Source: CAZGYE01 sp964530165 (GTDB lineage Bacteria; Planctomycetota; Planctomycetia; Planctomycetales; Planctomycetaceae). Taken from it: a stretch of DNA of 10,099 nucleotides. The stretch is taken from the NCBI GenBank assembly GCA_964530165.1, contig CAZGYE010000219.1, forward strand, positions 1-10,099, in the 5' to 3' direction. The notes beneath the pieces were generated by a model. It had not been told where the DNA came from. It ran no database searches and saw only the letters and a program-made list of their open reading frames with translations. Made by a program: the position numbers and the translations under genes. Of the stretch, positions 1-6,880 are shown in pieces. Numbering within the stretch: the first letter of the stretch is position 1; each line of letters opens with the position of its first letter.

Positions 1-966
1 GTGCTGACCGCGGCAGATATCACCGCTGTCGGGCCGGACGCATGGACCGGCTGGAAGGCTGAGCTGCTGACGGAGCTCTACGATCGCGCTATGCTGATTC
101 TCAGTGGCCTTCATCACAAGTATCATGAGCACCAACGGCTCGAACGGATCAAGCAGCAGGTGCAGTCATCCATTGTGCCGCTCGAATCCGAGCAGGATGA
201 ATTGCAGTGGCGGAATGAGCTGGACGCTCAGTTGGACTCGTTTCCGCCCCACTATCTGACCGACACCGCGCCAGCACGGATTGCCGCCGATCTCGACCTG
301 GTCGGACGGCTCGAGCCGGGCGATGTCATCACCCAAAGCCGCTACGACCGAGAGACCGGTACCTTCGAGTACCGCTTTATCACGCGGGACGAACTGGCGG
401 AGGGTTGTTTCCACAAGATTGCCGGCGTGCTGACCGCCCATCGGCTGGAGATTCTCAACGCACACATCAGCACCAGCAGCGGGGGCGTCGTCGTCGACAG
501 GTTTCGCGTAATCGACAACGACTTTGCCGGCGAAGCGCCCGCTGCTCGCGTCGATGAGATCGCGGAGGGAATTCGGCAGGTTCTCAACGGACACACAAGC
601 GTGGAAGAGATGTTCAGTCGGCATCAACGCTTCGGCGCCGCTCGCCATGCCGAGCCGGTCTCGAACCTGCCGATGCGCGTCGTCATCGACAATGACTCGT
701 CCGACCGCTGCACGATCATCGACGTCTTCGCGCACGACCGCACAGGGCTGCTGTACACGATCTCGCTGGCAATCCACAATATGGGGTTGTCGGTGCTGCA
801 AGCCAAGATCGCGACGCATTTCGATCAGATTGTCGACGTGTTCTACGTGAGGGACTCACACGGACGAAAAATTAAGGACAACCAACGCCTGCGGGAGATT
901 GAGTACGAATTGGCCAACGAGATCGACGTGTTCGAGGAGCGCGGATTCCTGTCGTTTGTTTCCTGA
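1..966 (+). CDS. glnD: [Protein-PII] uridylyltransferase GlnD, C-terminal part (5' partial)
   Basis: This is the 3' end of GlnD, the bifunctional enzyme that uridylylates and deuridylylates PII signal proteins in response to glutamine. The frame is open from base 1, and the opening residues (LTAADITAVGPDAW-GWK) match the region just after the HD domain of GlnD, so the GTG at base 1 is internal and the nucleotidyltransferase and HD domains lie outside the window. Visible parts are the FPPHYL segment (about residues 81-86), a first ACT domain (about 128-200) and a second ACT domain (about 237-318) with the usual DRTGLLYTIS loop. In ACT1 the common DRPGLF loop is replaced by DELAEGCF, so its ligand site may be divergent. 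The stop is TGA at 964-966. The gene converges on manA with only two bases between the stops. Family call is firm; the ACT1 comment is inference. Confidence 0.93.
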   Translation: MLTAADITAVGPDAWTGWKAELLTELYDRAMLILSGLHHKYHEHQRLERIKQQVQSSIVPLESEQDELQWRNELDAQLDSFPPHYLTDTAPARIAADLDLVGRLEPGDVITQSRYDRETGTFEYRFITRDELAEGCFHKIAGVLTAHRLEILNAHISTSSGGVVVDRFRVIDNDFAGEAPAARVDEIAEGIRQVLNGHTSVEEMFSRHQRFGAARHAEPVSNLPMRVVIDNDSSDRCTIIDVFAHDRTGLLYTISLAIHNMGLSVLQAKIATHFDQIVDVFYVRDSHGRKIKDNQRLREIEYELANEIDVFEERGFLSFVS

Positions 967-968
967 AG

Positions 969-1937
969 TTACGGGACGAACGTTTCGAGCAGGACCAAAT
1001 CGGCTGTTGGTGCGAAGTGCACGTCGGGACAACTGGCAGGTAGCAGCACGGTTTGTCCCGTCGTGAGGTGGGTCCGGTCTGTTCCGCAAACCATCCGGGC
1101 GCTGCCGGCCAGCACCATGACGATGTGAAAACGTTCGTCGGGCGACAGCACGAACGGTTTTTCCGTCCGGTGTCGGCGGAGCACGAAGTAATCGCAGCGG
1201 ACGAGCTCTTCGACAGGGTGATCGCACTTGGAGATCACCTGCGGGACCACGGGATCGACGGGGCCCCGGTCGAAATCGATGCAGCACAGCGCTTCGTTGA
1301 CGTGCAGCGGACGAGGTTTCCCGTCCGAGCCCAGGCGTCCCCAATCGTGAAGGCGAAACGTCAAATCGCTCGATTGCTGAATTTCCGCCAACAGAATCCC
1401 TTCGCCAATGGCGTGCACCGTCCCGGCCGGGATGAACACACAATCTCCCCGGCCAGCGGTGAACCGATGCAGACACTCTTCGATGTTTCCGCCGTCCAGA
1501 CTCCGCTCGAGCCGGCGTCGGTCAACGCCCGTTTTCAAGCCGGCGTAGATCCGGCTGCCCGGTCGGGCATCGAGAATCACCCAGGTTTCGGTCTTGCCAT
1601 TCTCGAGGGGATCGTAGCCGATCGCCAGGCGGTCGTCGGGATGGACCTGCAAGGACAATCGGTCGTGCGCGTCGAGGAACTTGATCAACAGCGGAAACTG
1701 ATCGCGCCCCGCTTGTCGGCCGAACAGTTCCCTTTCCCGTTCCGCCACGAGCCGGCGGAGAGTCCAGCCGGCGTAGGGGCCTTTGGCAGCAACGCTTTGA
1801 TCGTCCCCATGATCGGCGATTTCCCAACTCTCGGCGAAATCGACTGCATCGCCGATCGGCTTGCCGAGAACGGCGCCCAGCCGGGTCCCTCCCCAACGAA
1901 TCCTCTTCAGGATCGGATGAAATTCGAGCGGCTGCAT
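969..1937 (-). CDS. manA: Mannose-6-phosphate isomerase, type I (class I PMI, short bacterial form)
   Basis: A cytosolic, zinc-dependent cupin enzyme that interconverts fructose-6-phosphate and mannose-6-phosphate, the entry step to GDP-mannose and related sugars. With the start at 1937 the protein has 322 residues, normal for the short bacterial form. Signature elements are WGG near residue 15, QVHPDD (97-102), KTETW (115-119), AGTVHAIG (171-178) and QQSSDLTFRLHDWGR (187-201). By comparison with known PMIs the metal ligands should be H99, E117 and H175. The ATG at 1937 is preferred over the in-frame GTG at 1946, because GGAG (1946-1949) sits 8 nt upstream of it and MQPLEFHPILK-WGG matches the family N-terminus. 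It is convergent with glnD and divergent from the small gene at 2064. Its product could supply mannose units to the glycan operon to the right, but no shared transcript is visible. Confidence 0.93.
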   Translation of the reverse strand: MQPLEFHPILKRIRWGGTRLGAVLGKPIGDAVDFAESWEIADHGDDQSVAAKGPYAGWTLRRLVAERERELFGRQAGRDQFPLLIKFLDAHDRLSLQVHPDDRLAIGYDPLENGKTETWVILDARPGSRIYAGLKTGVDRRRLERSLDGGNIEECLHRFTAGRGDCVFIPAGTVHAIGEGILLAEIQQSSDLTFRLHDWGRLGSDGKPRPLHVNEALCCIDFDRGPVDPVVPQVISKCDHPVEELVRCDYFVLRRHRTEKPFVLSPDERFHIVMVLAGSARMVCGTDRTHLTTGQTVLLPASCPDVHFAPTADLVLLETFVP

Positions 1938-1962
1938 CACGTCCACTCCACGGAATTTCGAT

Positions 1963-1991
1963 TTGCCAGTTCCCGTTTCACTTGGTATAGT
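1963..1991 (+). promoter_or_regulatory. Sigma-70-like promoter for the 61-codon gene
   Basis: TTGCCA (1963-1968) and TATAGT (1986-1991) are separated by exactly 17 bases, a near-consensus housekeeping promoter. Transcription would begin around 1998, giving a leader of about 65 nt before the GTG start at 2064. The opposite strand of the same gap must also hold the manA promoter. I see only a weak candidate there (CTGGAC, 16 nt, TATACC, on the minus strand around 1985-2012). Confidence 0.55.
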
Positions 1992-2015
1992 CCGGTTCGC
2001 TCTTTGTCCAGTTCG

Positions 2016-2038
2016 AGTTCAACTCATTCGTGTGAACT
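2016..2038 (+). promoter_or_regulatory. Small inverted repeat in the leader of the 61-codon gene
   Basis: AGTTCA (2016-2021) and TGAACT (2033-2038) are perfect inverted copies around an 11-nt loop, between the promoter and the ribosome binding site GGAGG (2053-2057). It could be an mRNA hairpin or a protein binding site. Six base pairs is short enough to arise by chance, so confidence is low. Confidence 0.25.
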
Positions 2039-2063
2039 TTAACGCGGGGCCCGGAGGTCGAGC

Positions 2064-2249
2064 GTGCAGGAGCAAGAAATCGAATTAGCGGTCGGTGAGG
2101 TTGTGCAAATCGGCCGGTACACGGTCACCGTCATCGACATCGACGGGACCGAAGTCAGTTTTCGTATCGATTTGCCTGAATCGGATGAGCGTGAATTAGA
2201 TGAACTCGTCATAGAAAACAGTCAACCCGCGATGCGCCACGGCAAATGA
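2064..2249 (+). CDS. Small hypothetical protein, 61 aa, with a CsrA-like strand pattern
   Basis: The gene starts with GTG at 2064, with GGAGG at 2053-2057 six bases upstream and a good promoter at 1963-1991. These features support a real gene despite its length. I do not recognise it as a named family. Residues 11-38 follow the order GE-xxx-IG, TVTV, G, V, I, P, which resembles the core of the RNA-binding regulator CsrA (G-E-xxx-I-G ... TVTV ... G-xx-V ... I-xx-P) with one residue fewer in the first turn. The N-terminal arginine and the exact position of the C-terminal arginine used by CsrA for RNA binding are not matched. The protein is acidic after residue 38 (PESDERELDEL). A CsrA-like role is speculative; a separate small beta-rich protein is equally possible. 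The next gene, the STAS frame, converges on it. Confidence 0.7.
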   Translation: MQEQEIELAVGEVVQIGRYTVTVIDIDGTEVSFRIDLPESDERELDELVIENSQPAMRHGK

Positions 2250-2253
2250 ACTC

Positions 2254-2273
2254 GCGGCCGAATGGTCGGGCGC
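2254..2273. terminator. Weak hairpin in the convergent gap (possible terminator)
   Basis: GCGGCCGA (2254-2261) and TCGGGCGC (2266-2273) can pair around a 4-nt loop with one mismatch. It lies in the 52-bp gap between the stop at 2249 and the STAS stop at 2302-2304, where a bidirectional terminator would be expected. No run of T follows on either strand, so this is only a candidate. Confidence 0.25.
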
Positions 2274-2301
2274 CAAGCCGATTTCCGCGGCAGATCAAGC
2301 G

Positions 2302-2580
2302 CTACTTTTCGGCGAGTGCGTCTACGGCCTCATTGCGGGTCTGAAAAAAATCCCAAAGCCTGTCGAGATGCGTCACGTTGATCACTTCGGCGCAGTAGCA
2401 GGTCAGCCCGCTCACCGCAAACTTGCCGCTGCGCGCATTCAGACGCTTCCAGAGTCGAAACAGCACCTCGATCAACGCCGAGCCGAAAAACTGCGTGTGC
2501 AACAAGTCCAAAACCACTCGCGGCGGATTGGCCGTTTGAGCAACTTCGAGAAGCACATCCTTCACATGATCGAGATGCAA
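2302..2580 (-). CDS. STAS-domain protein (anti-sigma-factor-antagonist-like); N-terminus in another frame
   Basis: The 92-residue frame matches the STAS fold. An amphipathic helix (HLDHVKDVLLEVAQTA) leads to a core strand and loop RVVLDLLHTQFFGSALIEVLF, with a serine at residue 34 in the place usually phosphorylated in anti-sigma-factor antagonists. A second strand (KFAVSGLT) and a last helix (HLDRLWDFFQTRNEAVDAL) follow. STAS domains of this kind act in partner-switching regulation. The annotated start is a TTG at 2580 with no ribosome binding site and a TAA (2584-2586) two codons upstream. The expected first STAS strand is missing here but appears in the preceding gene's frame (FNTVKYVDRSGVK, roughly 2582-2620). 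Translation therefore probably enters through a +1 shift at the AAAA run 2582-2585, or the run contains an extra base. The domain call is firmer than the gene boundary. Confidence 0.7.
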   Translation of the reverse strand: MHLDHVKDVLLEVAQTANPPRVVLDLLHTQFFGSALIEVLFRLWKRLNARSGKFAVSGLTCYCAEVINVTHLDRLWDFFQTRNEAVDALAEK

Positions 2581-3637
2581 CTTTTACGCCTGATCGATCA
2601 ACATATTTCACCGTATTGAATCCCCGCATCTGGGCAAAGCAATCCCGCAGAAAGTCCAGCGCCATCCCTCCGGCTCCGACGTATCGCCGCCGCTGCCATG
2701 CCTTGACGATGTCTCGACCCGCCGCCAGTTGCCGCAAACGTGCAATGGCAGGTACTGAGGGGATGAAGATCCGGAACAGGCACGTTTCCCGTTGCCGGAT
2801 TGGGTAGTGCGATAGGGCGCCGATCAGCTCCAAGGAACGCTCCCGAAGTGCTGTGATTTCTCCTTCAAGTGCCGTCGGATCCATCCGGGTCATCAGTGTG
2901 TCATTCCCCTCGCGGCGATCCTCGAGCTCGTCGAGAATGTCCTCGACCATTTGGCCCCACCGTCCGATCGACAAGAGCGCCTCGTATTCCGGATCGAGCG
3001 GCCTCAAGTGGGGATTGAGCACGTGCAAGCCGGCCAGAATGCCGTAGCTGCCTTTTCTCATCGTGATGGCTCTGAGTTCCTGCAGGGAGACGTCCTGGTC
3101 TCGCTGCCGCCGGCTCTCCTTCTGAGCGCTGTAGATTTCGTCCAACACACGGTGGTACTCGGGATACTGTTCTCGTGGCAAAAGCTCGATCAGTCCCACG
3201 AATGTCTCCTTGAACAACGCGCCGGCAAGGTTCGTAGGACGGTAGCTGCTCGGATCCGCGTAGATTCGGTCTTGCTCTTCCTGGGAGAAAGACGGCAGGC
3301 GATCGACGATGTAATCCTGAATCTTCGCCAAGGCTCCGATTGTGGCCAGCGTTTCCCATTGCGTGCGACTCGGTGGGACGCCCATGAGATCGGCGTATTG
3401 CCGTCCGAGGAAACAGTGAAGCGCCGCCATGCGGTAAAAAGAGGCAACGGCTTGGCGACTCACACAAGTATCGTTCTGGATATGCGCACCGTTGCGGTCT
3501 AGAGAGCGAGGCCGACGAGCTTCACGCAAGAGTCGCTCGATCGTGGCTTCCAGCCGCAGATGTCGCGGTGCCTGTCGACTTGCCCAACGGTAACAGCGTC
3601 GGAAGGTCCACAGGTACACAAGAAGCCTTGCGATCAC
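2330..3637 (-). CDS. All-helical protein with class I isoprenoid-synthase-like motifs; C-terminal frame probably spurious
   Basis: I do not recognise a named gene. The first 350 or so residues are strongly helical. Counting from the GTG at 3637, residues 107-113 read QDYIVDR, 194-199 RKGSYG, and 230-240 QMVEDILDELE. The order (acidic motif, basic/KG segment, then xDDxxD-like EDILD) resembles polyprenyl synthases or the terpene-synthase-like DUF2600 group, although the first motif lacks the full DDxxD. Substrate and activity are unknown. The GTG at 3637 is preferred over the ATG at 3658: it overlaps the upstream stop as GTGA, and AAGGAG (3648-3653) lies 10 nt upstream of it, inside the ATG-started version. 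Downstream of about 2582 the frame runs antagonistically to the STAS frame and reads as cysteine/arginine/serine-rich nonsense, so those last 84 or so codons are probably not the native C-terminus. Confidence 0.6.
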   Translation of the reverse strand: MIARLLVYLWTFRRCYRWASRQAPRHLRLEATIERLLREARRPRSLDRNGAHIQNDTCVSRQAVASFYRMAALHCFLGRQYADLMGVPPSRTQWETLATIGALAKIQDYIVDRLPSFSQEEQDRIYADPSSYRPTNLAGALFKETFVGLIELLPREQYPEYHRVLDEIYSAQKESRRQRDQDVSLQELRAITMRKGSYGILAGLHVLNPHLRPLDPEYEALLSIGRWGQMVEDILDELEDRREGNDTLMTRMDPTALEGEITALRERSLELIGALSHYPIRQRETCLFRIFIPSVPAIARLRQLAAGRDIVKAWQRRRYVGAGGMALDFLRDCFAQMRGFNTVKYVDRSGVKVASRSCEGCASRSCSNGQSAASGFGLVAHAVFRLGVDRGAVSTLEASECAQRQVCGERADLLLRRSDQRDASRQALGFFSDPQ

Positions 3638-5640
3638 GAAAGCCGTTCTCCTTCCCATGCCGGAAATTGTAACAATCCGTGCGTTGGGGCAAATGGCAAT
3701 TCCCCGCTGGGTGCTGCCAGCGTTTCGTCAGGAGCACCCAGCGGTTTCCATTTGATCGCGCCAACCCCGTCCACGCTTCTGTTTGACAGTGAAATATCGA
3801 TCCAGAGTTCCAGCACCAGCAGCGAATAGACCAGGGTGGCCCAATTGCGGTCTCGCAGGACTTTACCGGCAAGCAGAGCGTCGAGGAACGAGCCGTCCAG
3901 GTAGTCGCGGACTCGCGCCTGGGGGCTGCCGACGGTGTCCATCAGCAGCTCTCGCAGATCGTTCTCCAGCCATGACGAGAGTGGGACCTCGAAGCCGCGT
4001 TTGCGGCCCGTGATGACTTCCCCCGGCAGCAGACCGCGGTAAGCGTCGCGCAGCAGGCTCTTGAGCTGTCCCCGCCGTAGACGGTGGCGGTCCGGCATCG
4101 TGGCGAGGAACTCGGCCAGCTTGTGGTCCAACAGCGGCGAACGGCCTTCCAGTGAATGGGCCATCGTGGCGATGTCCATCTTCACCAGCAACTGGCTGAG
4201 CAGATTGACGCGTATGTCGGTCGCGATTTGCGTGTCCAGCCCGGAAAGTCCCGCAGGTTGAATCGACTCGATCCACTCTTCGGTGGGCCGCATGCGGTCC
4301 CCTTGCCAGATCGACCGCTTGTCGCGTTCCTGCATGCGGTCGGAGGTCCAGGTGAGATATCGGGCCCCTGGTTTCTGGGCAAGCCCGCGGGCAAGCCGGG
4401 CCGCAAAACCCAGGACACTTCGGCGTTCGCGCGCCAATAAGCCGAGAATCCAGCCGGAAAAGGCCGTCACCGCCCACGGCAGAGGACCCAGAACACCAGA
4501 CAAATGGGCCGCCATGTGACGACGATAACCGGCAAACACTTCGTCGCCGCCGTCTCCGTTGAGAATGACCGTCACCCTTTGGCGGGCCAGTTCCGAGACC
4601 GCCAGGCTGGGGATGGCGCTCGGATCGGCAAACGGTTGATCGTATCGGCGAACCAGCGACAAGAGCGTCTGCAAGGGCGCGACTCGCAGCGGCAACACCG
4701 TGTTCCGCACACCGAGCGACTCAGCCGTCCGGCCAGCGACTGCGGATTCGTCGAAACGGCTTTCATCCATGGCGATGGTAAACGTCTGCAGATTCTCTCC
4801 GACGACGCGAGCGGCTTCGTAAGCGACAACCGACGAATCAACGCCGCCCGAAAGAAATACGCCCAACGGAACGTCGGACCGCAGTCTCAACCGCACCGCT
4901 TCGGCGACGTGGGACCGCGTGGCCCAGAGAGCGTCTTCATAAGGAATCGCGGCTTTCGTCCGCTGCTCCAGCTTCCAGTACGGCTCGATCTTCAGTTCCT
5001 CGCAGTCGAACCGCAGCGTCGAAGCCGGCGGGACGGCGTAAACTCCGTCGAAAGCCGTCTCGGGCTGAGGGACGCAGCCGAGCGACAAATAATCGTAAAT
5101 CCCCTGCTCGCGAATCGACCACTCTCCGCCGGCCGCGTCCACAAGCGGTTTGAGCGCCTTCAGCTCCGACGCGAACAGCAGTCCGCCCGAGCGAGTCCGC
5201 GTGTAGTACAACGGCTTTTTGCCGAAGCGGTCTCGCCCCAACAGCAGCAGACGCCGACGCGAATCCCAGAGTGCAAAACTGTACATGCCCCGCAGATGCT
5301 CGCATAGCTTCTCGCCGTGCTGTTCGTACAGATGCACCAAGACCTCAGTGTCGGACTCGGTCGCAAACTGATGCCCCTGTGAGATCAATTCGCCGGTCAG
5401 CTCCCGGTAGTTATAGATTTCGCCGTTGCAAACGGCCGCCGTGTTCCGCTGCTCGTTGAAGATCGGCTGCCGGCCGCCGGAGACATCGATGATGGCCAGC
5501 CGCCGCATCGCCAGAAACACCGATCCGTGAAGCAACGTGCCGCTATCGTCCGGCCCGCGGTGAACTAGGGCGTTCAACGACGCATTGATCGCTGAGGAAG
5601 CGATGCGTTCCGTGCACCATCCGCCGATAATTCCGCACAT
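3634..5640 (-). CDS. asnB: Asparagine synthase-type glutamine amidotransferase (copy 1)
   Basis: Glutamine-hydrolysing AsnB family enzyme: an N-terminal glutaminase releases ammonia, and an ATP-pyrophosphatase domain adenylates a carboxylate for amidation. The 668-residue protein has Cys2 directly after the start (MCGIIGG), HRGPDD (27-32), NGEIYN (72-77), SDTE (96-99), the PP-loop SGGVDSS (264-270) and GDGGDE (362-367), so both active sites look intact. GGAGG (5650-5654) lies 9 nt before the ATG. Members inside polysaccharide clusters often amidate sugar uronates or other glycan precursors rather than making free asparagine; that role is inferred from context. The catalytic part ends near residue 617 (LVYSLLVLELW). 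The remaining 50 residues have no domain and include a perfect 12-bp inverted repeat (residues 633-646). The gene lies 35 bp after the glycosyltransferase and overlaps the next gene by GTGA. Confidence 0.92.
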   Translation of the reverse strand: MCGIIGGWCTERIASSAINASLNALVHRGPDDSGTLLHGSVFLAMRRLAIIDVSGGRQPIFNEQRNTAAVCNGEIYNYRELTGELISQGHQFATESDTEVLVHLYEQHGEKLCEHLRGMYSFALWDSRRRLLLLGRDRFGKKPLYYTRTRSGGLLFASELKALKPLVDAAGGEWSIREQGIYDYLSLGCVPQPETAFDGVYAVPPASTLRFDCEELKIEPYWKLEQRTKAAIPYEDALWATRSHVAEAVRLRLRSDVPLGVFLSGGVDSSVVAYEAARVVGENLQTFTIAMDESRFDESAVAGRTAESLGVRNTVLPLRVAPLQTLLSLVRRYDQPFADPSAIPSLAVSELARQRVTVILNGDGGDEVFAGYRRHMAAHLSGVLGPLPWAVTAFSGWILGLLARERRSVLGFAARLARGLAQKPGARYLTWTSDRMQERDKRSIWQGDRMRPTEEWIESIQPAGLSGLDTQIATDIRVNLLSQLLVKMDIATMAHSLEGRSPLLDHKLAEFLATMPDRHRLRRGQLKSLLRDAYRGLLPGEVITGRKRGFEVPLSSWLENDLRELLMDTVGSPQARVRDYLDGSFLDALLAGKVLRDRNWATLVYSLLVLELWIDISLSNRSVDGVGAIKWKPLGAPDETLAAPSGELPFAPTHGLLQFPAWEGERLS
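3648..3653 (-). promoter_or_regulatory. Ribosome binding site that decides the start of the helical protein
   Basis: AAGGAG on the minus strand lies 10 nt before the GTG at 3637-3635 and only 3 nt inside the alternative ATG at 3658. This placement supports initiation at the GTG, which overlaps the asparagine-synthase stop (TGA 3636-3634) as GTGA, and hence translational coupling. Confidence 0.55.
3704..3744. repeat. Perfect 12-bp inverted repeat inside the tail of asparagine synthase copy 1
   Basis: CCGCTGGGTGCT (3704-3715) is followed after 17 nt by its exact inverse complement AGCACCCAGCGG (3733-3744). On the minus-strand mRNA it would form a strong GC-rich hairpin at codons 633-646, in the non-catalytic tail about 70 nt before the next gene's start. 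There is no T-run after it, so it is not a classical terminator. It may be a palindromic (REP-like) element captured in the reading frame, or an attenuating or RNA-stabilising hairpin. Confidence 0.75.
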
Positions 5641-5675
5641 CGCGATTTTCCTCCGGATTGAAACTCACAGCCGCT

Positions 5676-6857
5676 TCAGGCGGCGTCCCTGATCACTTGC
5701 CGTTTTCCGGCGTGCCGCTCTCGTGCTAAGCCGCGCCAAAGCTCCGTATAGATTTCAACAATTCGATCGATACTGTAATGCTGCTCGATGCGGCGACGCG
5801 CGCGGGCGCCGAGCTTTTCTCGTACGTCTGGCGGCATTTGTAGAAGGTCGATGCAGGCGCGGGAGAGCGCTTCCGAATCGCGCGGGGGCGCGACGCGGCC
5901 GGTTTCGCCCACAATGTCCGCGGCAGCGCCGACGTCGGTGACGGCGCAGGGGACGGCACACGACATGGCCTCGCCGACGACGTTGGGAAACCCCTCTGTC
6001 GAAGACGACAAGACGGCCACGTCGAGACTCGCCTGAATGGTCGGTATGTCGTTGCGTCGGCCGAGCAGATGAAATCGTTCGCACAAGCCGTGCTGTTGGA
6101 TCGTGCGTCTCAACTCGTCGTTGATCGGGTCCAGGTTCTTGCCGCACAGCAGGAAGTGGACCTCTGGCATCCGCCGGGCAATGCGGGCTGCAGCGTGCAC
6201 GAAGTTGTCATAGTCTTTGTGAGGGTGGTAGCGGCCGACCGCGCCGACCAAGGGCGTCTCGTCGGCGAGACCCACCTCGCGCCGGACGATTTGTCTGGCT
6301 TCTCTCGATGGATGGAAAAGATTGAGATCGAAGCCGTTGGGAATGACGACCATGCGGCTATCGGCGTAGCCGACGGCCTTGTGCGCCTGTCGACCTGCTT
6401 GGGAGTTGATCACGATTCGAGCCGGCAGGCGGGTCGACAAACGGGCGCCAAGCTTTAAGGTCCAGAAGGTGCTTCGCTTATCGATTCGGACATCCAGCGA
6501 GTTCATGCGAATGTTCCAAACCACGGGAACGTCTCGCCGGGCGATCTTGGCGGCCAGCCCCCCCAGCAAATTCGCGTGGTACAGCCAGGTTTGAACGACG
6601 TCGGGCCGCTTCTGACAGAGCAGGCGGTTGAGACGGTACAGCCGGCCCGGACTCAGCATACCACGATTCATGCCGAGAGCCTCGACCGGAATTCCCAACT
6701 CCTTGATCTTCTCGCCCATCGGCCCCCGACCGATCAGCGAGATGACGTTCACATCCCAGTGGGCGCGGTCGATTCGCGTGAGGAGCTTGTAAAGCATCAT
6801 CTCCGCACCGCCGACCGGGAGGTCGTTGATTACGTGACACAGACGAAGTCGTCGCAT
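5676..6857 (-). CDS. GT4-family glycosyltransferase (GT-B fold)
   Basis: A 393-residue retaining glycosyltransferase of the GT4 type, which transfers a sugar from a nucleotide donor onto a lipid-linked or growing glycan at the cytoplasmic side of the membrane. The N-terminal Rossmann half has HVINDLPVGGAE (8-19). The C-terminal donor half has PNGFD-NLF (173-181), VGRYHPHKDYDNFV (207-220), LLGRRNDIP (264-272) and the EX7E-type motif EGFPNVVGEAM (288-298, E288 and E296), followed by AVTDVGAAADIVGETG. Sugar donor and acceptor cannot be read from sequence. GAGGG (6867-6871) lies 9 nt before the ATG. The gene starts 23 bp after the O-antigen-ligase-like gene and ends 35 bp before asparagine synthase copy 1, consistent with one operon for glycan assembly. 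No transmembrane segment or signal peptide is obvious. Confidence 0.93.
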   Translation of the reverse strand: MRRLRLCHVINDLPVGGAEMMLYKLLTRIDRAHWDVNVISLIGRGPMGEKIKELGIPVEALGMNRGMLSPGRLYRLNRLLCQKRPDVVQTWLYHANLLGGLAAKIARRDVPVVWNIRMNSLDVRIDKRSTFWTLKLGARLSTRLPARIVINSQAGRQAHKAVGYADSRMVVIPNGFDLNLFHPSREARQIVRREVGLADETPLVGAVGRYHPHKDYDNFVHAAARIARRMPEVHFLLCGKNLDPINDELRRTIQQHGLCERFHLLGRRNDIPTIQASLDVAVLSSSTEGFPNVVGEAMSCAVPCAVTDVGAAADIVGETGRVAPPRDSEALSRACIDLLQMPPDVREKLGARARRRIEQHYSIDRIVEIYTELWRGLARERHAGKRQVIRDAA

Positions 6858-6880
6858 CTCGATCGGCCCTCAATGGAAAA

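Noticed and set aside
967..968. Terminator between glnD and manA
   Set aside because: The convergent stops are two bases apart, and I saw no hairpin with a T-run around the junction.
1053..2042. 329-codon open frame on the plus strand opposite manA
   Set aside because: It is the complement of a gene with clear family motifs, has no recognisable domain and no ribosome binding site; an antisense shadow in GC-rich DNA.
2330..2581. C-terminal 84 residues of the helical protein's frame as a real domain
   Set aside because: The sequence is Cys/Arg/Ser-rich and unstructured, and the overlapping frame encodes a convincing STAS domain.
4504..5307. 267-codon open frame on the plus strand opposite asparagine synthase copy 1
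   Set aside because: Antisense shadow, rich in Arg/Gln/Pro, no domain; the minus-strand frame carries all catalytic motifs.
5670..5684. GCCGC-TTCAG-GCGGC hairpin at the end of the glycosyltransferase as a terminator
   Set aside because: Only 5 bp, no T-run, overlaps the stop codon in an operon with a 35-bp gap; likely chance in GC-rich sequence.
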